NCBI GenBank assembly: GCA_007922225.1
Contig: ML680037.1
Coordinates: 4,570,876 to 4,634,875 of the forward strand
Origin: Emydura subglobosa
Lineage: Eukaryota; Chordata; Testudines; Chelidae
Direction of reading: 5' to 3'
Length of the DNA stretch: 64,000 bases
The notes below the pieces were generated by a model. That model did not search any database and was not told the origin of the DNA. It saw nothing but the letters and a program-made list of their open reading frames with translations. Both the position numbers and the translations under genes were made by a program. This document shows positions 47,916 through 59,019 of the stretch, in pieces; the first letter of the stretch is position 1, and the number at the start of each line of letters is the position of its first letter.

Positions 47916-49409
47916 AGCCACAGCCTGCCCTCTCTTACAGCTTTACAGCCACTATGACTTCAAAATTATTGTGCATGTGTAACTGAGAACTTGGCCAACA
48001 CAGAATATTTCCCTCATAACTAACTACACAACTATTTGTTTGAATCTTCTAATTAAATACTGATAAGGCAATGATGGAGTATACTGTTTATGTATCCAAG
48101 GCAATGTGGTAATACAGAATCACTCTTAGAAAAATGAGAAAGCTTCAGTGCCAAATGGCCTTCATAAGTGGGGAATTTTTATACAGCACAAAGCAAATAA
48201 CTCCAAACGAAGTCCAGACTGCTATTTCTATTCAAATGGCATCTGGCCAAAATGTGCTTGTCTTGATGTGTCCTATAATAAGAGAATGTCATGTGTTATC
48301 TAAAAGTTGATTTAGCAAAATCGCTCCTTTGGTAAATCCCATTTGTCTTTTGATTTTATCTGCTGGTTTATTTACAGTCAATTTAGCATGCCTAGAACAT
48401 GTAAGGTTTACACTGTAGGTATATTTGTAGGGAATCAGTTAAAGTAGATTGGTTCTGTAGTACCTGTCTACATTTCCAGACAATTTTGAATATTCAGAGA
48501 AAACTTATGCCATAAACGTACTTTGCTCTTGTGAGTTTCATCACACAAGAAAATATTACGCACATAGCAAATTTTTGGATGTTGATTTTCCACAACATAA
48601 AATGAAATAGTGTATAAAATGTGACACCACAGATGGATTACACACTTTTGCAATAATTGCAAGTACAAAATCATTCAAAATCCAAGGATGCTGAAAGTAC
48701 AATCACAAAGGTTAAGTCTGAGTTGTTGCTGTAGCTGGAACAATGTGAGCAATTGTACCTAATTCACAAGTTCCACTGCAGCATCTTTTTTGTCCATTTG
48801 TATAGTCCTGGTCCAGTTCCCCAACTCAGTCCATGGATGTATTAAATTAAGTAGATGAGATGGACAGGATCAATTCCCTTTCCTAAGCCATGAAATGATG
48901 GAAGAAAATAGTGTTTGTTACATCTCTCCCTGGCTCAGATGCCGAATCTTATCTTTCTGTCTGTTTTCATACCTTTAACATATGTCTTCACTATCCAGTT
49001 ATCCTAAGAGATGGTTTTGAGGACTGGAGTTAGTTTAGCCACAATGCAAAGCCATACCCATGTTACTCTGTCATCAATGGTGCTGCGCTCCTCCGTTTGT
49101 GTCACTATGGCTTCTAGGGGCATATCCTATGGTTCTTTATGCTACTGTACATTCTGTGATTCTTTCCTAGTGAATTATGGGAGAACTTGTTCGTCCTTCT
49201 GGGCATATGGGGAGAATTGTGGGAAGGCAGTGGAGGACTATCAGTGCGCTAAAGTGATTCATTTTGCCTTCTCACCACAAAGGCAGCTGGTTACCACCCA
49301 GAATGAAAGCAGGCGCTAACCCATACTTGCAGCTGTGTCAGCGAGCCCTGAATGAAAGCACCACTTAACTCAGATGAGACATTTGCATGAATGGATGAGA
49401 GGGAGTTTG

Positions 49410-49413
49410 AGGG
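49410..49413. other. Target site duplication, left (retrovirus)
   Basis: AGGG directly before the LTR start TGTAGCC. The same AGGG follows the 3' LTR end at 54781-54784. Four-base duplications are made by gammaretrovirus-like and some other integrases. Confidence 0.75.
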
Positions 49414-50482
49414 TGTAGCCTATAGAACTAGCCTGCTTGCTTGCATTATTATTAAAGATATTTTTCATACATATTTTGATATGATTGTGTGATGAAATTA
49501 GTTTTATTCAGCTGTAATGCAAGGTACCTTCCAGGCCACATCCTGGATGACAGCTACTGTTCATATATATATATATATATTCGACCTTTGGCTTAGATAG
49601 ATGTAGTCATAACCTTTATCCTAGACAGGCCACGTCAACATTTAGTCTAGATAAGTATCAATAATAGAACAGGATAAGACATATATAGTTATAACCTTTA
49701 CTCTAGACAAGTCAAGAGATATTAAAAGGGGAAGGGGCTGTCCCGGTTACACCCAAGAAACTTCACAAAAACACCACAGAACCCACAATAAGCTAAAAAT
49801 AACAAAGGTAAAATAAAAGACCACCTAAAGAAGGATGTGGATACGTCAATAATACGTACGAACCTAGCAGCCAATAAACAACATGTACCCCAAAAGTTTG
49901 AAGGTGGAAAGGCCAAGTATGGGCCCGGATGAAGAACTCATATTCTTAAGGGTATAAATAAAATCAAAAGGCAGCTCATCGGGGCAGTCGACTGTCAGCT
50001 ATCCCTGCTTAAAGTTTTATTTAGTGTTAAGCTTCATTCTTTATTTTATATTCTTAAAGTTGTAATGTTAGTCTTAGCTTATAGCTCTTAGCTTTAAAGC
50101 AGCTCTTATTCCACTCAACTCCAACTTAAAAAATTAGACATCTCTTTCAACCAAGTCCAGGAAGGGTGTAAGTATACTAGTTTAAAGCATATCATAAATT
50201 TATCTATCAAATAAGTCTTTGTATTAATCTATTATCAATTTGATTATTCATTTTATTTTCTCTATAGTAATCATTTGTTTATTATTTTGTGTTGTTTTAA
50301 TAAATTTATAAAATTATACAAATCCTGGTTATCACTGGAATTCTTCCTGTGTTGTACCCGGGGTCCTTATAAAACTTACCTGAAGCCTGATTTAGGACAC
50401 GAACCTCATAATCCTTTAATTAAAAAAATTGGCAAACCTATTACCCTATTCAATAAATTAATAACTATAAAATCAGGCTACA
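49414..50482 (+). repeat. 5' LTR of the retrovirus
   Basis: A 1,069 bp LTR. U3 contains two diverged copies of a sequence 'tagt(c/t)ataacctttactct', followed by 'agacaagtca' or 'agacaggcca', at 49605-49635 and 49688-49714, which look like enhancer repeats. A TATA box is at 49953. AATAAA hexamers at 50299 and 50452 lie in the R/U5 part. It ends in CA next to the primer binding site. The U3/R boundary, about 25-30 bp after the TATA box, is inferred. Confidence 0.85.
49953..49960 (+). promoter_or_regulatory. LTR TATA box
   Basis: TATAAATA in 'aagggtataaataaaatc', about 540 bp into the LTR. It would place transcription start near 49985, in 'atcggggcagtcgactgtc'. Confidence 0.65.
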
Positions 50483-50485
50483 GAT

Positions 50486-50503
50486 TGGAGCCCAACGTGG
50501 GGC
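50486..50503 (+). other. Primer binding site, tRNA-Lys(1,2) type
   Basis: TGGAGCCCAACGTGGGGC lies 3 bp after the LTR end and matches the 3' end complement of tRNA-Lys1,2 (TGGCGCCCAACGTGGGGC) at 17 of 18 positions. This primer is used by foamy viruses and by Mason-Pfizer-type betaretroviruses. It fixes the element in + orientation. The comparison is from memory of the published primer type. Confidence 0.88.
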
Positions 50504-51520
50504 CCCTGGAAAGTACATAGCAGGTAAATTCAAGGTGGTACCAGGTAATTAGAGACCACCAATCAATTTAAAAAAAAAAAAAATTTTAATCAAACTAGGG
50601 AGTAAAAAAGTTAAGTTGTTTTCTTTTATAAACATTTGAGAAGGCTGCTTAAAACGGAAACGTGTGGTTTCCTTAACTGGTTTTTGGCAGCTTTCCCAAA
50701 AGTTTCTGTGGCCCTTTATTTCTGTTTTGTTTATTATAGGTATGGCATATGTTTAAGGGTAGCATAATAATTAAAGTAATATGTACATTTAAAGGGGCGT
50801 TTAAAGTAAAAAAATATTATTGATCAAAGGTACCATAAATAAATAAAGAATTGCAGTAGCACCGGGGCCCGGTGACCCACACATAGTGGTGGCTGAAAAG
50901 TTAAGTTTGCGTTGTTAATAAAAACCGCAAAAAAAGCCGCTGAAAAAGCCGCTAAAAAAGGCCGCTAAAAAAGCCGCCGTATTTCTTAAGTCCCTAACAA
51001 TTTATCCTGTGCTGCGCTCACAATCTGCCTGCTATAAGTTTCCCCAGCCGTAGTAATCCAGACTAAGTAAACTACCCTATCGATCAGCTAAAAGTTAGTT
51101 ATCAAAGAAAAAAAAGGAAACTCACCCCCACCCTTCTGGTTTTGGGACGTATTTAAAGTAACAAAAAATACATATAGTAAGACTAGTCAGGGGTATTATT
51201 TCTTTATTACTTCTCCTTGTAATCGAAGGGACGCCTTGGATTAAAAGTTTAAAAAAAATAGTGGTTAACCATAGTATTGTAAGCTAGCAAATAACGTTAT
51301 ATAGTTTGTTTTATTTAAATTGTAAGTAAATTCATTTAAAATAAGTAAAGTAGCAGCTATAGAATTTGTGGGCGTAGCCCAAGGTTCTGCTTTGGAGAAT
51401 TATTTGAAAATGCTTATTATTTGGAAGTGCTTATTATTTTAAAAATTAATTGGAATGCTTTGAAAATATATTAAAAAACACCAAGGGGTTTTAGAACAAC
51501 TAAAATACAGTAACATAATC
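50504..51520 (+). other. Retroviral leader, no open frame
   Basis: AT-rich with scattered stops on all frames. It holds the expected 5' leader with 'gcaccggggcccggtgaccc' (a short palindrome near 50860-50880) and a region with repeated 'gccgctaaaaaagccgc' units (about 50925-50975) that might form a structured RNA. No gene is supported. Confidence 0.6.
50925..50980 (+). repeat. Short GCCGC(T/A)AAAAAA tandem in the retroviral leader
   Basis: Four near-copies of 'gccgctaaaaaa' or 'gccgctgaaaaa' at a period of about 13-16 bp. The GCCGC parts are unusual in otherwise AT-rich sequence. Confidence 0.7.
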
Positions 51521-51529
51521 TCTAAACAG

Positions 51530-52015
51530 GTTTTTGATCAGGAGGTAAAACAAAAGTTACTTAAAAAAGCTCAGGAAACTTTAGAAAAAAAAAAAAAAAC
51601 TAACCAAAAGTTAATAATTCAATTAAATAAAGTTTCAAAAAACCAGTTGGAGTTGGAAAAATTGTTAAAGCAAGGTCGGTATCAAGTGCAGGAAGCAGAA
51701 GGGAAAATCAGCAAGTTAAAAGGCTCACTAAATAATTATAAATCAAAGCGTGGTCAGTTGTTAGAACGAAATAGTAAGTTAAAAAAGTTTTGTAAAATGT
51801 TAGTAAAAAAAAAGATAAATCAGCCCACAAATACTAAAACTTCGGCTGAGAGCTCTTTAAATAAAGTAAGCAAAGGGATACAAACGGTGAAACCAACAAA
51901 GAAAAAACAACTGGCAAAAGTAAAAAAGTTAATTCAATCTAACACAGTACTTTTAAAAGCAAAGTTGGAGGTTGTGTCTCAGCAAGAGGAGTGTATCCAT
52001 TTTTATTTCCTCTAG
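51530..52015 (+). pseudogene. Retroviral gag-like coiled-coil frame (+ strand)
   Basis: The open frame, without a clear ATG, runs through Lys/Gln/Glu/Leu-rich sequence ('ELEKLLKQGRYQVQEAEGK', 'YKSKRGQLLERNSKLKKF') with leucines in heptad-like spacing and strong positive charge. It is consistent with a matrix-type N-terminal gag segment that is helical, but no myristoylation signal, late motif or established domain is identified. It is in the same orientation as the LTRs. Its frame ends at 52015, just after the junction (about 51985-52010) with the inverted segment, so gag is cut here. Gag would form the viral core. Confidence 0.5.
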
Positions 52016-52395
52016 TTGAGTGCCACTAGTGTGCCAAATTAAGTGTTCTGGTAGCCGCATGTTTCGGCCTGTTATTACCTCAAAGGGTGTTTTATTAGTA
52101 GACGCAGCAGGTGTTGCTCTCAATGCCATTAGAATTAAAGGCATGAGGGTATCCCAGTTACGTCCATTGGCATCTAGTTTTTTTAACATTATTTTTATAG
52201 TTTGATTGGTTTGTTTCACCATCCCAGATGACTAAGGTTTATATGGGATGTGTAGTCTCTGCGGGACTTTCATTAATTTAAGGCAGTTCTTAAAGAACTG
52301 TCCAGTAAAATGTGATCCCTGATTTTATTTTACTTTACAGGGATCTCCATTGAGAGAAAACTTGTTTTACTAGTACCTTGGCTGTGGATTTTTTA
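51990..52395 (-). pseudogene. Retroviral integrase catalytic core remnant (inverted)
   Basis: On the - strand, frames show a 'QGSHFTGQFFKNCLKLMK' block (second conserved strand), then 'SSGMVKQTNQTIKIMLKKL' and 'NWDTLMPLILMALRATPAA', followed by 'NKTPFEVITGRNMRLPEHL'. This is the integrase core in order. The catalytic Glu that normally lies in the S-S-G-x-V-E block is Lys here. Frame changes and stops separate the first block from the rest. The zinc-binding N-terminus and C-terminal domain are absent. Integrase normally inserts the DNA copy into the host genome. Confidence 0.85.
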
Positions 52396-53714
52396 GAGTA
52401 GTAAACTTTGCTGCCAACCATTAGATGTATTTTAACAGCGAAGCATACTTGATGGGTGATCCATCCGAAGATGTGAATTCATTAGTTTCCCAATATGGTA
52501 GAAACTCTGTAAGAGAGTTGCACATTCATGCTGAGTTTGAAAACAGACAAATGTTTTGATGTGTAGAGATGTAGTGGTGTTGGAAAAATTGCACATTGTT
52601 CCAATACACAAGCTACTGCTGCTAATTTAGCATATTGGTCCGAATGTGGTGTGCATGAGAATGCCTTCTCCCCAGGTTTTCCTTTTTCTTTTGGTGGAAT
52701 TGCATAAATTCCGAACCCAATATAATGTTTTTTTTATGATAGTAACTAGATTCATTTACAAAAAGCTGGTATTTTTAAAGGAACCTTTTTGTATTAAGGG
52801 TAGGAAAAATTTTTTTGCCTCCCCCCTTTGATGGTGTTGTGCAGTATTTGGACACATATGTGTTAGAACAGACTTAACAGTTTGGTTTTTATATGGTTTG
52901 GCTTGATTTGGATAAGGGTATTGTTTTTGAGCTGGTAAATTTTTTTCTTTTACAATAGCAGTGATTGCCATGCATCCACAATTATATTTGTGTGTAGCAA
53001 ATACATGTTCGCAGAGCAGAACTTGTAACTTAGGTTGGTTTGCGTGTTTAGCCACTATTTTTTTTTTATGTTGTAGCCTTTTGGTTTTGATTTTTTTTTT
53101 GGAGACACCATGCCACATTTAAGCATGGTCACTGGTGGGTTGTTAATTGCCTGTTTTGTAAAATATAACAACTGATTAATTAAATTAAGAACACTTTTTT
53201 TGTTTGTATAGGAAATTGGATGCTAGTAAGCTATTTTATTTATTTATTTATTTATTTATTTATTATTTATTTATTTTGTGGGGGGGGTTGCTAATTTTAT
53301 TAGGGCAAAGATGTGAATTCTTTGCATGTGACCTATTTGCATTTTGATAGGTTTAAATAATATTGTTATGACCCAGATATTTGCAAAAGTTGATAGCACT
53401 TTTGTTTGTTTTGAAGACAGAGGAGAAGAATAATTTTAATTATTATACATGAATAGTGCAATTAGCATTGTTGCCACAGTATTTATAATAACTTTATGTA
53501 GCAGCCTCTACTACTGCAGATAATGTGGGTTTTTTGTTTGCATTCTTGTTTAAAGGGGCCTAATGGCGTTATACCAAATATTTTGCAGACAAGTTGTTTA
53601 CGGTTTTTTAGCCATCTCCTCAGGTGTAACTAACCCTTTAACAGGGGAAACTGTTCATGGGAGAGAAGAAAATGAGTTAATGGAGGCCACAGGACGATTT
53701 GAGTGTACTGGGCC
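52396..53714 (-). pseudogene. Degenerate pol region between integrase and gag (inverted)
   Basis: No clean retroviral domain is visible. The best candidate is a frame at 52756-53118 with 'IVKEKNLPAQKQYPYPNQA' and 'TVKSVLTHMC', which resembles the start of a reverse transcriptase where a polypurine/Pro-rich connector precedes the fingers. The YxDD motif and protease active site were not found. The segment is too short for a full pol, so large deletions are likely. Confidence 0.35.
53231..53278. repeat. (TTTA)n tetranucleotide repeat
   Basis: About 11 units of TTTA with one interruption, inside the inverted retroviral segment, followed by poly-G. Confidence 0.9.
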
Positions 53715-54630
53715 TTAGCTTTTTAATATTAGCTTAGTTAGACTTGTCCAAAGTTTTTGGACATCCTGGTGTTGTTTTTTTAAAGTTTGTTGTATTACTT
53801 TTAGCATTGGCATGACCACATTTTTACTTTGACAGGGCGGTGATTTGAATTTTTGCGATTGTGATTGGTTTTTGGCTGTGTTTGAAAAGAAAGAAACACG
53901 ATTTCGGAGCCCCACATAGGGTCCGAACGTATAACCCTGACGAGGGACACGCCCACTTGAAGATTCAGGATTATTTTGTTGGTTAGAATTATTTTGCCAA
54001 CGTTTGTTTCCAGGGAATTTAGAAACACTTTGGCATATTCCTTGAGGTGATGTTTTTAAAGGTTTCTTAATTTTTACTGTGGGATTGGTGTGTGGCTCCT
54101 GAAGCGTTGCAACAGGGAGCCCACGCCGACCTAACTTAAGGCCTTCTTGAGAATGTGCTTTAGCCAATAAGGCCAATGCATTCTTTAAGGAAGTGTTATT
54201 ATTGACATGCATATTAACCTTTTCCTGCAGCTGTGGGAGAGAATTGTTAATTAATAAACTAACATATTGTGGCCCATTTATGTTTTTTTTTATATGATTG
54301 TGCCAAGTTGCACTTAACCGAAGATGAAATTGATGTGGAGATTTATTGGGTTTTTGCTTTAAATTTGATAGGATAGCTACTTTAGCTTGTCCTGGGTGCT
54401 GATTATGTTTTAGTAAGGCTACTGTTTTTTTAAAAGTTTTCTCTCCTACTGTGTATTTAGGGGGTAATGTACTTTACAAAGCTCGATTTACTGTGAGCTG
54501 TAGGAGTTTAACCCAGTCTTCTCTCGGTAACCCAAACACTTTTGCCTTTTTTTGTACATGTTGTGCATGTGCTGCAATAGAACTGTTTTGAGATGACGTT
54601 TGACTTCTCCTCCTGCTGTGCCACTTTAGG
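53715..54630 (-). pseudogene. Retroviral gag capsid/nucleocapsid remnant (inverted)
   Basis: One minus-strand frame runs from about 54607 to 53715 with an in-frame stop near 54490. It includes 'GLPREDWVKLLQLTVNRAL', then after the stop 'FKKTVALLKHNQHPGQAK' and 'SPHQFHLRLSATWHNH', followed by 'LPQLQEKVNMHVNNNTSL'. Its helical, Gln-rich pattern resembles a capsid C-terminal region. The downstream part is basic (QSQSQKFKSP, GNKRWQNN) as in nucleocapsids, but no complete CCHC zinc knuckle is seen. It faces away from the LTRs. Gag would form the particle core. Confidence 0.65.
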
Positions 54631-54780
54631 CACTGGAATTCTTCCTGTGTTGTACCCGGGGTCCTTATAAAACTTACCTGAAGCCTGATTTAGAACACGA
54701 ACCTCATTATCCTTTAATTAAAGAAATTGGCAAACCTATTACCCTATTCAATAAATTAATAACTATAAAATCAGGCTACA
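54631..54780 (+). repeat. Truncated 3' LTR (last 150 bp)
   Basis: Identical to 50333-50482 except for three substitutions in 150 bp. U3, the TATA box and R are missing, so the 3' LTR was shortened, and sequence directly upstream belongs to the inverted gag segment. The end TACA is followed by target duplication AGGG. Confidence 0.92.
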
Positions 54781-54784
54781 AGGG
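54781..54784. other. Target site duplication, right (retrovirus)
   Basis: AGGG, matching 49410-49413. Confidence 0.75.
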
Positions 54785-55337
54785 ACAACACCTGAGTAAG
54801 AGCCTGAACTAACTGTGCTGTGAAGACATACCTCAGAAAACAGAGGGAATTTTTATACTTTGGGACTTTTTCCTCTTTCTTAGTTTCTCTTTTGCTCCTG
54901 TTCACTTGGTTTTTTGCTTTTCCTTTCCTCCTCATCCCCTTTTTTATGGTAATTGAAATGACTTCTGTTTCCCTCAATTTCTCATATTCAAAATCCTTTT
55001 CACCCAGCCAGCAAACCAAGTCCCTTTTTCCAACAGTAAAGATTCCTGGGGGCTTAGAAATAGGATTTTTGCTAATTTATTGCAAGTGTGTTTATATTGC
55101 TCTCATTGATAACCCCTCTTTCTCCAAGCTCTGTCTGTTGTAAAGGTATGCTTCTTAACCCTACCTCTGACATTTAAGGTGTAAATATGCTAATGTTAAG
55201 GTGAAAATTTGCACCAGGAAAAAATGATGATCTGCTGGTTTTACATTACATGCACAATATCTTAGTGTATATAATGTATTTTTATAGCACTATGCATTAT
55301 GGAGTATCGAAAAGACTTTATCATTTATATTTATTCA

Positions 55338-55435
55338 GTGTTGTAGCCAAGTCAGTCACAGTTTATTAGAGAGACAGGACGGGTGAGGGAGGTAATATCT
55401 TTTATTGGAAGAACTTCTGTTGGAGAGAGAGACAA
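55338..55435. repeat. Penelope-like repeat fragment (second type)
   Basis: The segment 'gttgtagccaagtcagtcac' followed by 'attagagagacaggacgggt' and 'taatatcttttattggaaga' matches a reptile repeat I associate with Penelope-like elements. It is 100 bp long and has no coding part. Confidence 0.6.
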
Positions 55436-57661
55436 ATCATTTATGTGTACAGTAGTCACTTAAGCCACCACTGAAATGGATCTACAGGAGTGGAAGATGG
55501 TACATAGCAACACTACAAATCAATTTAAAACAGGAAGTGAAGAATACTGTAACCAACTAAGACACAGGGGGAATTGTTCTGACAGACAGAATGGACAAAG
55601 ACTCAAATTGGGATTCAGCTAGGATGGTGGGGCTAACACTTCAACCTTTGCATAAAGGGCCATGGGCTTTATAGTGACAGTAAGCTGGCAGGATATTGGA
55701 AAGAAAGCTTCATTTGCGTTAGAGGTGCTCTTAATCCTATGCTAACACAGAGATTCAGTACCAACTGAGAGGGGAAAGGACACTTTCTGAATCACAAATA
55801 GCCTTTCTTACAGCATGGCCATGTAGGCAACTTTTTTACTGAGCAGTAGGGGGAAGCTAGTGTTAAAAAAAATAAAACAGTGGTTTAATATAATTTTAAT
55901 TAATAGTCTTGTACCATGACTAAATTTGTCCAATTTTAAAAAAACGAGATAAATGAACTTCTGTTCCAAGCCCAATGTTTCATTAATTTATTAATGCAAT
56001 CCCACAGCCCAGTTGTCTACATCCAGGCAGCACCATTGGATTTCCTTCCACAGCTTCTATCTAAAAATAGTGACAAGACCCAACCCTGCTTATCACATTC
56101 AGACTAGCCATGATTCTTGCCAGTCATGACCCACTGACAGCCCACATGATGAATATGATTAATTAGGGCTTACATTACCATGGATGTGCAGGTGACTGCT
56201 ATTAGTACATAGGCATGATTTTTTTTTAGTTTGTTTTGTTTATTAAGTTCACTGGAAAGATTCCAAAAAGGAAAAGCACATATAGCTGTATTCGGGGAAT
56301 CGATACATTCAAATGTTACATATTAATAAAAAGTGTTGGGCCTGGTTATTATATAATTTATAATCTCTTACATAATGCTTATTTATGAAACACGTATTCC
56401 TCAAAAATGTCAACAGCAATTTGCCTGCATTAAGAAGTATATCTATGTGAAGTCTCAAGTATAAGAACCCTTTGGACTAATCCAACTACAAAAAAACCCC
56501 TTCGTTTTTTAAAGTTACATATGCATTTGTAATATTACTTAACTCAAGAACAGCTGTTATCATATAGTAAATACGTCACTTTTACTATCAGAATTGAGTA
56601 ATTAGCACGAGATCCAATAATCTGAATTTCTTTTATTAGAAAAAGATAGTGAGAAGAGTATTCAGTAAAGTGATGAATCAGACTATATTAAAAAACAGAT
56701 TATGCCTGATCCATTTATATTGCAGAAGACAGTAAAATGCATCACACATTAACTGCTAATTTTTTAAAATCAGAAAAGATTATTCACTGCAGATTTGACA
56801 GGGGAATTTTCTGCTGGCTAGAATCCACCCCCTTTGTGCTGCCTGAGAATCCACTCTCAGAATACTGGTAGGTGAAGGAGTACAGAGTACAGCTCATACT
56901 CAGTCAAGTTATGGAGAGTAAAATAAAAGCCTTAGGCAATGATGGCTGCGTAGGGAAAATGTTTGATAGTGTTGTTTATAATGAAATAACTAAAGTTACT
57001 ATCTATCATACATAGGCCAAAGGACTATTACAGATACATTCTTTGTAAACTTTTCACCTCTTGTTACAGGTGTTCGTTCACCCACAGCAGTACTGAGAAA
57101 GCAAGAAGTAAATATTTTCTATTTCCTTAAAAGCTGCAGAACTTCCCTTCTAAACCATGTTTAATGTTACATTTGATAACTTAAACAGGAGTATTCAGTG
57201 CATAAGAATGAATTAGTGCTATCATTCAACTTATGTTACAGTACTACAATTATATATAAAAAAATGAGGTATGTCCTTGTGAACGAACTCAGTCATTGGC
57301 ATTTATGATCCTGATTTCAAAATAAGAGTTCTAATTTTGCGCTCACACTGAGAATTAAGTAGCCCTGACTTCTGGACTGAAAGTATTCAACCAAAGTTTC
57401 TGACTGGGTTTAAACTGCCATCCTGCATATCCATGTTTCTGTAAAAAGGAAAGGGAAGATTTGTTCTGGAGAAATCTCTGCTGAACAATATATATATATA
57501 CACAAATGCACAAAGACAGAAAAACAATTAATGTTAAATAAATAAAAGGTATCAAAGACATGAACTAATGGTGCAATTGTAAATGTTTGCTCACACCGTT
57601 AGATGAACTCAAGGGTGTCACCTCTTATAAATCATTTACAACAAATTTCCTTGTATTGTCA
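55436..57661. other. Intergenic DNA and presumed CEP72 3' UTR
   Basis: AT-rich. On the - strand, the first bases downstream of the CEP72 stop (57661 and below) should be its 3' UTR. Possible AATAAA signals on the - strand (TTTATT on +) occur near 56236 and 56633. None is clearly best. No other feature was recognised. Confidence 0.35.
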
Positions 57662-57818
57662 CTAACACCTGCTGTTGTCCATGTTGCTATGAGGATGTTT
57701 ATCCATTGTTTTTTTTAGCTGATTGTAACTCCAGTGTAGCTGCTCAACTTCAGTCCTGTGTCGTGTACGTGTCTCTGCTAATTCTTGCAGGAGGTGTTCA
57801 TTGGTAGAAACCAAAGTT
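57662..57818 (-). CDS. CEP72: CEP72 last coding exon
   Basis: On the - strand, acceptor 'gtttatttgcag' is followed by an exon that completes an Arg codon and then encodes TLVSTNEHLLQELAETRTR, HRTEVEQLHWSYNQLKKTMD and a short tail, ending in TAG at 57662-57664 (51 residues plus the split codon). The sequence is a charged, leucine-rich coiled coil. CEP72 is a centrosomal and centriolar-satellite protein (LRR domain at the N-terminus, coiled coil at the C-terminus) that helps gamma-tubulin-ring and pericentriolar recruitment. The name rests on the C-terminal coiled-coil resemblance (memory) and on position beside TPPP in convergent orientation. The upstream join to 61131-61242 is in frame. Confidence 0.72.
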
Positions 57819-59019
57819 CTGCAAATAAACAATCCAAACAACTAAATGTGCTTATTATTTCAACCATTTTACAGAAGTCTTTTTACTTCCTTTCACGTTT
57901 TTATCTGGTACTACTATTTCTTTGTAATTCTACTACAGAACAAACTACTCTGTGCTAACCTTTTCACTTTGAATGTGTAAAAGAAGAGAGACATCAGAGG
58001 TATTTTTAGGAATAATTTATGAGCAAGTAAACATTCCTTAGTTAGTGGCAAGATTTGCCTCAATAATACAATTCAAGTAGAAGTGCTCTCTATATGAACA
58101 AGTTTGCCTTCACTGAACCAAATCCTCAGCTAATGTAATATTTTACTTTACTGAAGTTCTGGCCCACTATTTTTAACCACTGAAACCGCTATAAAATAAG
58201 CTGTTGTTAATTTTGAAATCCTCATAAGTGCCCAGATATAGACATACTGTATTATGTTACATTATTATTGTAACCCTCATCCTTCAGAGGCACAGCACTG
58301 ACTCACACCCCACATATTTAGGACACAGATGGGCGAAACCAAAGGTGCTTTTGTTTCTCCAAATCCAAAATTGGGATTTATCAGATCCACATTCCATTTT
58401 ACCTGAAGATTTCCCCCCTAGTTTTGGCCCATCTCCAGATCACATTGAAAAGAAGTTATATACATCAGTTTTTCAGACATTTACTGACACGGATGCTAAG
58501 AACAAGTGTCAAAAATGTAAGTCATGCAAAAACAAAGTTTATAAGGGGAACTTTTTCTAGCATTATGCACCACAACCATCTCACAATAAGGCCCAAAACT
58601 CATCTCCCCTAAACAGAAAGCGATAGCAACTTACTAAAGCAACATAAAGGGTTTGAGGTCATGCCCCTTCTATTCTTTCACCAGCTGAGTAATTCTATTA
58701 CGGGATGGAAACACTAATTTCTTATTAGTAGATTACATATAATGTATTAATAGTATATGATATAAAACTGTTAACTATATTACAGAAGGTGACCATTTGG
58801 TGACCAAGAGAACTTGTTTCAGGTGATTTATATTGAGGACAAAGGTCATTCCCACAAAATGCCAGAACTGGCTCCAAGCCACTGAGTTTGCTGCAGTGGT
58901 GTTCACCATCGGCACCTGGATGGTGGTCTAGCCACATAAATACAGTGGATAAGTATATTATCTTTAGTATTGACTTGAGTTCGTCATGATTCTGGGAGCT
59001 GATTTTTTTTTTAAATTAT

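Larger units (their letters stand above)
49414..54780 (+). mobile_element. Endogenous retrovirus with internally inverted gag-pol segment
   Basis: The element begins TGTAGCC (49414) and ends GGCTACA (54780), a perfect 7 bp terminal inverted repeat, and is flanked by AGGG on both sides. The 5' LTR (49414-50482) and a 150 bp 3' LTR remnant (54631-54780) are both in + orientation. A tRNA-Lys-type primer binding site follows the 5' LTR. From about 52.0 to 54.63 kb the coding remnants (integrase, RT-like, gag capsid/nucleocapsid) read on the - strand, opposite to the LTRs. A coiled-coil gag-like frame at 51.53-52.0 kb reads on the + strand. Most of pol and all of env are missing. The element cannot be functional. 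Confidence 0.85.

Noticed and set aside
58228..58560. 110-residue plus-strand open frame near the CEP72 last exon
   Set aside because: It has a hydrophobic start and Cys/Lys-rich end but no recognisable family. Neighbouring frames are similar length and the DNA is repeat-like.
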